IMG/VR virus record: IMGVR_UViG_3300010885_022317
Span: 1-22,255 of that record
Strand: one strand, 5' to 3'
Source: a virus
DNA: 22,255 nucleotides
Positions within the stretch are counted from its first letter, which is position 1. The number at the start of each line of letters is the position of its first letter. The notes under the pieces are model-generated. The model was given only the letters and a program-made list of their open reading frames with translations. It searched no databases and was not told the origin of the DNA. Below, in pieces: positions 14,643 through 21,742 of the stretch. Position numbers and translations under genes: made by a program.

Positions 14643-16811
14643 TTAATTATATACTCTTATTTCTATTGGCATATTTATTATTAAACCATTCGAAAACTCA
14701 CCGCCAATTCCCGATTGGATGAGTATAGTAGATGTAGATGTAGCACGTATGCTTACTACTGCAGTACTTGTTTGAACATCATCAAAGTTGTTATTGGTAA
14801 AAGAATTATAAACTTTTCCACTTGTAAATAAATGGTTTGATGTAATAGTATGATTTCCTATAGTTCCATAAGTAAACCAAATATTCCCAATAGTATTTTC
14901 TAATATTATTGCTTTTGGAGCACCAAGATTAAATAAAAGAGTTTCACCTTGTGGATCTATACCCCAACTGTTAGGAGTTGTACCTGTTGCTACAAAAAAA
15001 GTACCAATATTATTGTTTGGGGCTCCAACATTTGTAAAATCCATTTCATCATAGTAATTATGAATTTCATAAGTACGCCCTACTGTTAATGCACCTCCTT
15101 CAATATCTCCAGTATCACTACTACCAACCTGTGTTAATAAAGCTGTAAACACTTTATAAGGTCTTGAATCGGGAGTATGTAATGCATATGATGCAGTTAT
15201 AGCATTATTAGCCCAACTAGCAGTACCTTCTAAAGATCCAGTGATACTAGGAGCGCTTAGGGACCCTGTTACTGTTACTCCGTTTGTATACCTACCGCTA
15301 CCGCTAACATTTAACCTATACCCCGTATCTGTTGAAGTACCTATTGATACGTTACCTCCACCAAAAATCCTCAGCTTTTCAGATATTGCAGTACCGCCAG
15401 TTTGTGTTAAAAACAATAAATCACCTGCTTCGGAGCCAGGAGTATTGTTTGTAGCTGATATTTGAATTGCTGCTCGAGCTATTCTGCGGGTTCCATTTGC
15501 TGCTGTAAATACAAACTGATTTGTTGGATTGAATAAGTACGCAATATTTCCTGCTGTTACAGATGAGGCTGCTCCTGCATTTATGTCAAACGTAACATTA
15601 CCGTTAGCATCAGATCCGCCGTTTGTTGTTCTATACGTACCTGTACCAGTATTAACTAAAAACTGTTGTCCTGTAGCTGTACCTGTACCTATCTGAAAGG
15701 GGGTTATAATGTAGTTTCTAAAAAAAGCGTTTCCATTTACATCTAAAGTATAGGCGGGAGATTGTTGGCCTATACCCACTCTATTATTAACACCATCAAC
15801 GATAAAGGTATTGCTATCAATGTTTAAAATACCTGCACCTGATCCTAAGCTCATGGTAGCGGCATTCATTGTAATCGTATCTGTTGTAGCATCACCAAAG
15901 GTCATATTACCTGATACAATTAAATTTCCTCTTACTGTAAACGCATCTGCTGTAGATGCTGTTAATGCATTATTAGCCCAACTAGCAGTACCAAATAATG
16001 ATGCTGTTAATGCACTACTATTAATCCATTTAGTAGCAGTTGTACTGTATACTAATGGTTGTCCATTTGTTTGTCCTGATATTTGTACATCAGTTAAACC
16101 AGCTAGAGTGGTTGCACCACCACCTCCTCCATTCATAGCATAGGATGCTGTTAGAGCATATGATGCACTTAAAGCAGGATTTGTTGATGTAAATATAGAG
16201 CCAGTAACGTATGATGCTGTAGTGGCTGTTCCTTGTAAGGATCCTGTTATACCTTGAGTTACGTTTAATGATCCTGTTATTGTAGCGGAACCTGTTATTA
16301 TTAATGAACCTGTTATAGTTTGATTTGAATTAAATGAATTTGATCCTGTTGTAACAAATGATCCTGTTTGTGAATTAGTTACAAAACTACTTGTTGCTGA
16401 GTTCAGTACATAACTTGGAGCATAACTAGCTGTTACTGAGTTTGTAGCCCAACTAGCAGTTCCTTGTAATGAACCTGTAAAACCTAATGTTGATATAGTT
16501 GATCCTGTTACTGTTAAACTACCAGTAATAACCGCACTGCCGCTAAATGGAAAACCATTACCAGTTCCGCCTCCACCGCCATTAGCTGCATATAAAGCAT
16601 ATGATGCAGTCAGAGCATATGATGCACTTACCGCATTATCCACACTACCACCCGCTCCGGTTGAAGTTATTTCTACAACAGATGTGTCCGATTGGGGAAT
16701 TGTTACATTTGTGGTAGTTCCATTATCCGTTATAGTAACTATTCTATCATCGGTAGTTACTGATACCGTATTTGAATCACTTGTAATTATATTTAATGAG
16801 ATATCTGCCAT
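14643..16811 (-). CDS. Repetitive fibre protein
   Basis: This 722-residue protein is Ser/Thr/Ala/Gly-rich and has no Cys-rich or membrane regions. The N-terminus, about 1-52, is a valine/threonine beta repeat (DDRIVTITDNGTTTNVTIPQ) likely to anchor it. From about 56 to 300 come repeated units of two kinds, ASYAL(TASYAL) and GSLxGTASWAxNxxTASYA, with two glycine runs. A VGIGQQSPAYTLDVNGN element lies at about 343-359, as in many Bacteroidota phage fibres. Another GSLEGTASWANN at about 526-537 leads to a distinct non-repetitive C-terminal domain of about 170 residues, a candidate receptor-binding tip. I see no S74 intramolecular chaperone. It starts 2 bases after the 128-residue gene. By position it could be a neck or collar fibre (whisker-like) rather than a baseplate fibre; this is not settled by sequence. 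Confidence 0.82.
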   Translation of the reverse strand: MADISLNIITSDSNTVSVTTDDRIVTITDNGTTTNVTIPQSDTSVVEITSTGAGGSVDNAVSASYALTASYALYAANGGGGGTGNGFPFSGSAVITGSLTVTGSTISTLGFTGSLQGTASWATNSVTASYAPSYVLNSATSSFVTNSQTGSFVTTGSNSFNSNQTITGSLIITGSATITGSLNVTQGITGSLQGTATTASYVTGSIFTSTNPALSASYALTASYAMNGGGGGATTLAGLTDVQISGQTNGQPLVYSTTATKWINSSALTASLFGTASWANNALTASTADAFTVRGNLIVSGNMTFGDATTDTITMNAATMSLGSGAGILNIDSNTFIVDGVNNRVGIGQQSPAYTLDVNGNAFFRNYIITPFQIGTGTATGQQFLVNTGTGTYRTTNGGSDANGNVTFDINAGAASSVTAGNIAYLFNPTNQFVFTAANGTRRIARAAIQISATNNTPGSEAGDLLFLTQTGGTAISEKLRIFGGGNVSIGTSTDTGYRLNVSGSGRYTNGVTVTGSLSAPSITGSLEGTASWANNAITASYALHTPDSRPYKVFTALLTQVGSSDTGDIEGGALTVGRTYEIHNYYDEMDFTNVGAPNNNIGTFFVATGTTPNSWGIDPQGETLLFNLGAPKAIILENTIGNIWFTYGTIGNHTITSNHLFTSGKVYNSFTNNNFDDVQTSTAVVSIRATSTSTILIQSGIGGEFSNGLIINMPIEIRVYN
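15211..16462 (-). repeat. Dispersed repeats in the fibre gene
   Basis: A 14-base string (plus strand GCCCAACTAGCAGT) recurs exactly at 15211-15224, 15976-15989 and 16447-16460, coding for TASWA. Looser copies of the GSLxGTA and ASYALTA units lie between and around these. The near-identical codons suggest recent duplication or recombination among fibre units. Confidence 0.8.
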
Positions 16812-16813
16812 TA

Positions 16814-17200
16814 TTATCGTGTTACTTCTCTACTTAATTTAATTGTTCCTTGTAATAATCTTGTTACAACGCTTCCGGTTTGTAACTCTATATCGTAATA
16901 CGCACTATCAAAATTTAAAGTAGAAGAACTTTCTGCGGATATATAAACTCCTATTTTGCCCAATGATGGCGAATTTGTTCCGGATGAACCACTAAAATTA
17001 AGTCCCGTTTTATCCGCATTCAATGAACTACTGATATACAAATATGATGTTTTTGTATTATCGGCATAGTCCGGTCGAATCTGCATTCTACCATTATATC
17101 CGGTTAAATTTATTGGATTACTATTTGAATCACTGTATTGTAATTCAAAATTAACAGTTGTTCCCTGCTCTATTGTAAAATTATATTTGCCAGCTGCCAT
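16814..17200 (-). CDS. Beta-rich structural protein, probable fibre partner
   Basis: This 128-residue protein begins AAGKYNFTIEQGTTVNFELQYSD and continues PINLTGYNGRMQIRPDYADN, a pattern I know from phage structural proteins and from the N-terminal domain of BppU-like baseplate proteins. The rest alternates strands and turns (KIGVYISAESSSTLNFDSAYYDIEL, shown in part) and ends LLQGTIKLSREVTR. It is a single Ig-like beta sandwich by appearance. The fibre gene starts 2 bases after it, so the two are likely translated together, and this protein may attach the fibre to the virion. An ATATTTATA motif lies 14 bases before its ATG. The exact virion location is unknown. Confidence 0.7.
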   Translation of the reverse strand: MAAGKYNFTIEQGTTVNFELQYSDSNSNPINLTGYNGRMQIRPDYADNTKTSYLYISSSLNADKTGLNFSGSSGTNSPSLGKIGVYISAESSSTLNFDSAYYDIELQTGSVVTRLLQGTIKLSREVTR

Positions 17201-17214
17201 ATTATTATTTTATC

Positions 17215-17223
17215 TATAAATAT
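17215..17223 (-). promoter_or_regulatory. ATATTTATA motif before the fibre operon
   Basis: The coding strand reads ATATTTATA, ending 14 bases before the ATG at 17200, in the 33-base gap after the gp15-like gene. It has the shortest spacer of the set. If it is a promoter core the transcript leader would be only a few bases long. Confidence 0.45.
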
Positions 17224-17233
17224 TATGTTTATG

Positions 17234-18331
17234 TTAAAGGTTTGTAAATTTTCCAGTTATAGTTATTTTATCCGACGTGAATACAGTACCTGCTGTGAAA
17301 TTTAATGTCAATATTGATGTTGTGGTTGAGTATGTGGCTGTGAAATTGGTATTTTGCGTTAATTTAATTCCATTCTTATAAACCAATACATCATAAAAAG
17401 TATCATCAATAGTCAAAGTTCTATCTACCGTTGCTGCAAGAATATATGGAACTTTTACCAAATTTATATTGGAAAATGTTATAGTATCATTTACCAATGG
17501 GTATTTATCTATACTATTATTTAGTGCTAAAAATTCCAATGAACTAGTTGTCCCCCTTACCCCATTAGTCTGGTCTTCTATTCGTTGATTGTTTGTAGTT
17601 TCGGTTTCTGTAGATACTATTATTCTTTTTAAAGTATTTTGTTTCTTTGTTGTATTTTCACCATCAAATTGTTCTGGCAGTAGATAAGCTTTTACATTTA
17701 AACTAAATTCAACACGATTAATTCTTTCAGCTCCTTCATTTACTTCATTTATAATATCATAATCCGATATACTTGTTATAAATTTAAATTTTGTTTTATC
17801 TCCCCAATATTCATCGGATGCCCAAGTTAATGATTCAACTATTTGATTTAAATTTTCTATATAATTAGTCCAACCCATACAACTATAAGTTATTTCAACA
17901 TAATCTGGCATTGTTATATTGTAAACTTCATAATGTGGCTTTTGATTTGTTAATACATTAAACCTATCATATCTATTATTTTTAGACCAGCGTGTAACAC
18001 CTTGATACGATAAATGTCGATTTGGCATAGCCATTTGTTCATTTTTAGCAACCGATGTTCTTTTTAACATCATTATTGGTAATTGTATTTTACCATGTAT
18101 ATCTCTATAAACTCCATTTCTTCTAGCACCTTCCCACCTTTCCGAATTACCATATACAACAGGTATTTTTATAGATTTGCCATTTATTTCAATTTGTGGT
18201 AAGACAACATCTTCCATATATTTCATAATAGCATAATCCACATCATACAAAGTAATGCTTTGTTTAACATCACCCTGTTCGTTTTTGCTTTGTAATACCC
18301 TATCGGATTTTTTTAAAGGATTTTCAGCCAT
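17234..18331 (-). CDS. Tail terminator/sheath stabiliser (gp15-like) with extra C-terminal domain
   Basis: T4 gp15 caps the finished tail and joins it to the neck. This 365-residue protein resembles it over about the first 230 residues: KSIKIPVVYGNSERWEGARR at about 47-66, LPIMMLKRTS, a middle strand MPDYVEITYSCMGWTNYIEN at about 143-162. It continues LNQIVESLTWASDEYWGD and NRVEFSLNVKAYLLPE near 208-223. T4 gp15 is 272 residues. Residues about 262-365 here form a separate Thr/Asn-rich beta domain (DTITFSNINL, TLTIDDTFYDVLVYKNG, then ILTLNFTAG) that I do not find in gp15. The gene follows the gp14-like gene by 4 bases and fits the order 13-14-15. Confidence 0.78.
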   Translation of the reverse strand: MAENPLKKSDRVLQSKNEQGDVKQSITLYDVDYAIMKYMEDVVLPQIEINGKSIKIPVVYGNSERWEGARRNGVYRDIHGKIQLPIMMLKRTSVAKNEQMAMPNRHLSYQGVTRWSKNNRYDRFNVLTNQKPHYEVYNITMPDYVEITYSCMGWTNYIENLNQIVESLTWASDEYWGDKTKFKFITSISDYDIINEVNEGAERINRVEFSLNVKAYLLPEQFDGENTTKKQNTLKRIIVSTETETTNNQRIEDQTNGVRGTTSSLEFLALNNSIDKYPLVNDTITFSNINLVKVPYILAATVDRTLTIDDTFYDVLVYKNGIKLTQNTNFTATYSTTTSILTLNFTAGTVFTSDKITITGKFTNL

Positions 18332-18335
18332 ATTA

Positions 18336-18791
18336 TTAATTTATTCTTTCTTCTATATTAAGATTAGATTTAGAAACCATAAATGTAGTACATACAATAC
18401 TGAAACTATACTCAGGCAATCCACCACTATATTGTACTTCAGTTGTATTATCAATTTCAAAATAGGCCCCATTAAAGAAAATAACATCACCAATTTCAGG
18501 GTATGAATTTTTTTCTTCACACATCCACCTATCCAATCGGAACTCTACATTTTGGTCGGTATCAGATCCAAATCCTTCATACCTCGCAGTTTCAGGATCT
18601 TTATTTATTAATGCATATAATTGTACTCCAGGATGCCAAGTTTTATTCAAAGCTTCCCCATATAGATTAATTTTTGTATCATTTAAGTTTATTTTAAATA
18701 ATACAATAGCATTTTGAACAACTTCATCTACGAGTTCTCGTGCAATACCTTTAAAAAATGATACATCTCTGTCTGATATAAATTTTGGCAT
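18336..18791 (-). CDS. Neck protein (gp14-like)
   Basis: This 151-residue protein lies between the gp13-like and gp15-like genes, as gene 14 does in T4. It has an N-terminal helix (DRDVSFFKGIARELVDEVVQ) and YGEALNKTWHPGVQLYALIN at about 44-63. The pattern PEIGDVIFFNGAYFEIDNTTEV at about 97-118 parallels the PKEGDLIYFPMDNSLFEIN part of T4 gp14. T4 gp14 is 256 residues, so this version lacks much of the C-terminal part. gp13 and gp14 together close the DNA-filled head and provide the tail docking surface. It starts one base after the gp13-like gene ends. Confidence 0.72.
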   Translation of the reverse strand: MPKFISDRDVSFFKGIARELVDEVVQNAIVLFKINLNDTKINLYGEALNKTWHPGVQLYALINKDPETARYEGFGSDTDQNVEFRLDRWMCEEKNSYPEIGDVIFFNGAYFEIDNTTEVQYSGGLPEYSFSIVCTTFMVSKSNLNIEERIN

Positions 18792-18792
18792 A

Positions 18793-19965
18793 TTATCCTA
18801 CATATATTTGTAATGGAATTTTTCTTAACATTTCTTGATGATAATCAGCTTCATTCTTTCTGATTTCAAATTGAGTTTTTCTACCTAACTCTTCCAAATT
18901 TTCTCGTAATTGTGTAATAAGAGCATCCTTTTCAACTTGCGCTTCCGCTCTCAATGATGCCCCATCTAAACTGACTTCTCCATCTGGAATTGGTATAGTA
19001 TTATATTTTTCTCTGATTGCTCCCAATAATTCTTTAGCCAATGCTAATGTATATTTTCTTATCCACTGCTTACCAACATCATTTATATTTGAATATTGTA
19101 TAAAATCGTATTTAATATCCGAATAATCAGATACTACATTTGATTTTACCTGTGCTGAATTATTTTCAAAATCAGTTCTATCAAAATAATCAAAATAAAT
19201 CTTTCTTATTGGTGTGTACTTTGATGGTACTGGAAATATTGTTAATTTATTATTTACAATATTAAATGTAAATGCGGATTTACGAATTGTATCATTAAAT
19301 TCAATTTGCTGCATTCTTAATACATCCTCATATAAAGGCATCATTAGAAATTGTGCAGCAGGTGAATAGTTACCAAATCCTAACTCACTAATCAAATTCA
19401 ATGTACCCTGCGCACCAACTGAATACGGGTCAAAGAAACGAGTAATAGCTGGTGTGGCTTCATAGTAAACTTTAACAATATCTCTAACCTTATCGGAGTC
19501 TAATAGTAGGCCTGTTCCGGCTTCAAATGCTTGCGTTGTTAAATCATATACTTGTACACTTGAACTCAATTCTATATAGGCCTTTTTTATATCGGTTGGT
19601 CCACCTACACCGGCCAATGTACCATATGCTTGCGACATACGAAATAATACGGGCAAATTTCCACCATCAACTAATTTTTGACTATAATTAGTTCCGGCTT
19701 TTTTACCTTTAAGGGTATCTAAATTATTTCGGATATTGAATTGATTAACTTGTGCTGAATATTCCGATGTTGCTTCTTCAAAGCAAGCATAGAATTGTTC
19801 ATCTATTAATTCAACATCAATAATAGGATATCCTAATCTTTTTGCACACCATACGGCTGTTCTTGGTCCATCATTTTGAAAGTCAGAATCAGTATCATAT
19901 AGTGAGAATGGGGTTTTGCCTGATATGGTTGACCCACTTCCTGGCCATTTTAAATTTAAAGACAT
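18793..19965 (-). CDS. Neck protein (gp13-like)
   Basis: This 390-residue protein is probably the head-completion protein that sits on the portal. Features are AVWCAKRLGYPIIDVELIDE at about 37-56 followed by QFYACFEEATSEYSAQVNQF, the N-terminal helix pattern of gp13-type proteins. Near the C-terminus WIRKYTLALAKELLGAIREK at about 307-326, then PDGEVSLDGASLRAEAQVEK and a long helix (QLRENLEELGRKT), are also typical. T4 gp13 is 309 residues. It is the first gene after the capsid terminator and has its own ATATTTATA motif, so it likely starts the neck transcription unit of three closely packed genes. Confidence 0.78.
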   Translation of the reverse strand: MSLNLKWPGSGSTISGKTPFSLYDTDSDFQNDGPRTAVWCAKRLGYPIIDVELIDEQFYACFEEATSEYSAQVNQFNIRNNLDTLKGKKAGTNYSQKLVDGGNLPVLFRMSQAYGTLAGVGGPTDIKKAYIELSSSVQVYDLTTQAFEAGTGLLLDSDKVRDIVKVYYEATPAITRFFDPYSVGAQGTLNLISELGFGNYSPAAQFLMMPLYEDVLRMQQIEFNDTIRKSAFTFNIVNNKLTIFPVPSKYTPIRKIYFDYFDRTDFENNSAQVKSNVVSDYSDIKYDFIQYSNINDVGKQWIRKYTLALAKELLGAIREKYNTIPIPDGEVSLDGASLRAEAQVEKDALITQLRENLEELGRKTQFEIRKNEADYHQEMLRKIPLQIYVG

Positions 19966-19990
19966 AGTTTGAGAATTATAGTTATTCTAC

Positions 19991-19999
19991 TATAAATAT
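19991..19999 (-). promoter_or_regulatory. ATATTTATA motif before the neck operon
   Basis: The coding strand reads ATATTTATA, ending 25 bases before the ATG at 19965 and about 30 bases after the capsid terminator. The terminator just upstream makes a new start of transcription necessary here, which is the best contextual support for the motif being a promoter core. Confidence 0.55.
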
Positions 20000-20035
20000 A
20001 AAAATAATTTAGAAGTAAGTGGTAAGCATAAAAAA

Positions 20036-20055
20036 GGGAAGAATTTCTTCTTCCC
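20036..20055 (-). terminator. Intrinsic terminator after the major capsid gene
   Basis: An 8-base perfect stem (GGGAAGAA with TTCTTCCC) has a 4-base loop and is followed on the minus strand by six T (positions 20035-20030). It lies 28 bases after the capsid stop codon. It is a textbook intrinsic terminator and should separate capsid transcription from the neck genes. Confidence 0.9.
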
Positions 20056-20083
20056 AATTTTATTATCTTTATCCTAATTACGA

Positions 20084-21712
20084 TTAAAGAGTGTTCAAAC
20101 CTTCAACTACGATTTTACCGTAGAATTCTGGACGAACAATTTTCTTAGCGTAACGAGTCATAACACCACGTCTAGGAGTGAAGTTAGTTGGATCGTATAC
20201 TAATGGAGTCATAATCAATGGAACATATGGAGCGTAAACAGCACCTGTCTCAAAGAAATTACTTCCTTTAAATCCTAATAAGATTACATTTTCAGTCATG
20301 TATGGATTTTTGTAAACATCAAAACGATTAGAAATCGCACCGATATTAGCAACACCAGCTGCAAATTGTAATGCATCTTTACCAGGGTTAGCTGCAAATC
20401 CGTTCATTGATTCAAGAATTGTACATACGTTTGGAGAAGCAACCAAGAAGTTTGCACCACCACGCATTGTTAATTGGTGAATACGGTTAGAAACTTTTTG
20501 CAATTTAATACCCAAAGTTTGATACCAAGTTGATTTAGTATATGCACTTGCAGCAGCTGCGTTTGCATCAATACCAAATGTACCAGTTGATGAATTATAA
20601 TCATAACCAACACGAGTTGACCAATAATCAGTTGTGAAAGCGTTTTGTTGTAACATCTCAAGGATTTCTAAGTCGATTTCCAAAGAGATGTATTCACTCA
20701 ACATTTGAGTCAATTCAGCTTCAGCGTCGATTGAATGGTAAGCGTTCAAATCTTGTGCAAGTTCAGGAGTCCAAATTGCTTTTAACTTACGAGTTTTTGC
20801 AACGATTGGTTCTGATTTCAATTCCAATTCGATTTCTGGAATATCCAAGCTAGCACCTTTATCTTCAAAATCACCACGATTGTAGCTAGAAGGCTGTACA
20901 TGGTAGGTTAAAGTTTGAGTTGTAAATGTTGTAGCAACATTACCTAATGCAGCAGATGCGGATACCACAAATGATGCAGATCCAGCTGAATCCAATTTAG
21001 TATATGCAGGATATTCTGTACAAGCAGCTGAAGAAGAAATTGAGAATGCTCTAACTCCGTTCCAATCTGCATCGGTTGGTAATCCAACTTTTACAACACG
21101 AATACCATGGTTTCCAGATGCAAGAGATGCTGATAAATCACCATCAAAATTTACATCAGACCAAGAAGCTGAAGTTACTGTTGCTGTTAATGCAACGGTA
21201 GTATCGTTGATTGTATATCCGAAACGACCAGCGCCATAAAGACCACCAGTTGTATCTTGTGTAGATCCAAGTTTGTTACCAGCTTGAGTTGCAGATAAAC
21301 TATCTTTACCAAAAGTACCACCCGCACCATACAATGAAGTACTGATTGCTGGTTGACCTAAAGTAGTGTTAGTACCATATTTGAAATCCATATAGAAGAT
21401 AAGACCTGACGGTAAGTTCATCGGTTGTACAGAAACGAACTCTTTTGCAGCAATGCTACCAAAGATACGTCTTACCAACGGAAGAGCTACACCAGCCCAT
21501 TCTTCTGAACCAGATGAAACACCAGTTTTGGTAGATTCATCAAGTAATTGTTTAGCTTGGTTTTCTAGCATTACAGCCATACCATGCTTTGTAGTTTCTG
21601 ATCCTACTCCTTCAAGTAGACCAGTTTTTTCCCACTTGCCTTTCAAACCTCTGGTTTGCTCAAGCATAATGCTTTGTGGGTTTGCACCTGACATTAATTT
21701 TTTTAAGTCCAT
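20084..21712 (-). CDS. Major capsid protein (gp23-like)
   Basis: This 542-residue protein is the main head-shell subunit; T4 gp23 is 521. The N-terminus has a scaffold-contact region ending in TGLLEGVGSETTKH; LLE before G35 fits the prohead protease consensus (Leu/Ile-x-Glu), so removal of 34 residues is likely. Then come WAGVALPLVRRIFGSIAAKE at about 73-92 and VQPMNLPSGLIFYMDFKYG, a strong gp23 signature. In the second half are KLKAIWTPELAQDLNAYHSI and EAELTQMLSEYISLEIDLEI near 325-345. The C-terminus is MTPLVYDPTNFTPRRGVMTR and ends RPEFYGKIVVEGLNTL. A Ser/Ala-rich stretch at about 175-265 is probably a surface insertion. It is the first gene downstream of the scaffold gene and is followed by a strong terminator. 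Confidence 0.95.
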   Translation of the reverse strand: MDLKKLMSGANPQSIMLEQTRGLKGKWEKTGLLEGVGSETTKHGMAVMLENQAKQLLDESTKTGVSSGSEEWAGVALPLVRRIFGSIAAKEFVSVQPMNLPSGLIFYMDFKYGTNTTLGQPAISTSLYGAGGTFGKDSLSATQAGNKLGSTQDTTGGLYGAGRFGYTINDTTVALTATVTSASWSDVNFDGDLSASLASGNHGIRVVKVGLPTDADWNGVRAFSISSSAACTEYPAYTKLDSAGSASFVVSASAALGNVATTFTTQTLTYHVQPSSYNRGDFEDKGASLDIPEIELELKSEPIVAKTRKLKAIWTPELAQDLNAYHSIDAEAELTQMLSEYISLEIDLEILEMLQQNAFTTDYWSTRVGYDYNSSTGTFGIDANAAAASAYTKSTWYQTLGIKLQKVSNRIHQLTMRGGANFLVASPNVCTILESMNGFAANPGKDALQFAAGVANIGAISNRFDVYKNPYMTENVILLGFKGSNFFETGAVYAPYVPLIMTPLVYDPTNFTPRRGVMTRYAKKIVRPEFYGKIVVEGLNTL

Positions 21713-21734
21713 TTTTAAATTTTTAATTTGTTTT

Positions 21735-21742
21735 TATTAATA
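21735..21742 (-). promoter_or_regulatory. TATTAATA box before the capsid gene (motif variant)
   Basis: The coding strand reads TATTAATA 22 bases before the ATG at 21712, overlapping the stop codon of the scaffold gene. It matches the box before the gp26-like gene and differs by one base from the common core. A separate capsid promoter would suit the high copy number needed; this is inference. Confidence 0.35.

Noticed and set aside
5170-19999. Plus-strand TATAAATA sites read as T4-type late promoters firing rightwards
   Set aside because: Transcription from them would run antisense into the upstream genes, and no plus-strand genes exist in the window. The consistent distance to minus-strand starts favours a minus-strand function.
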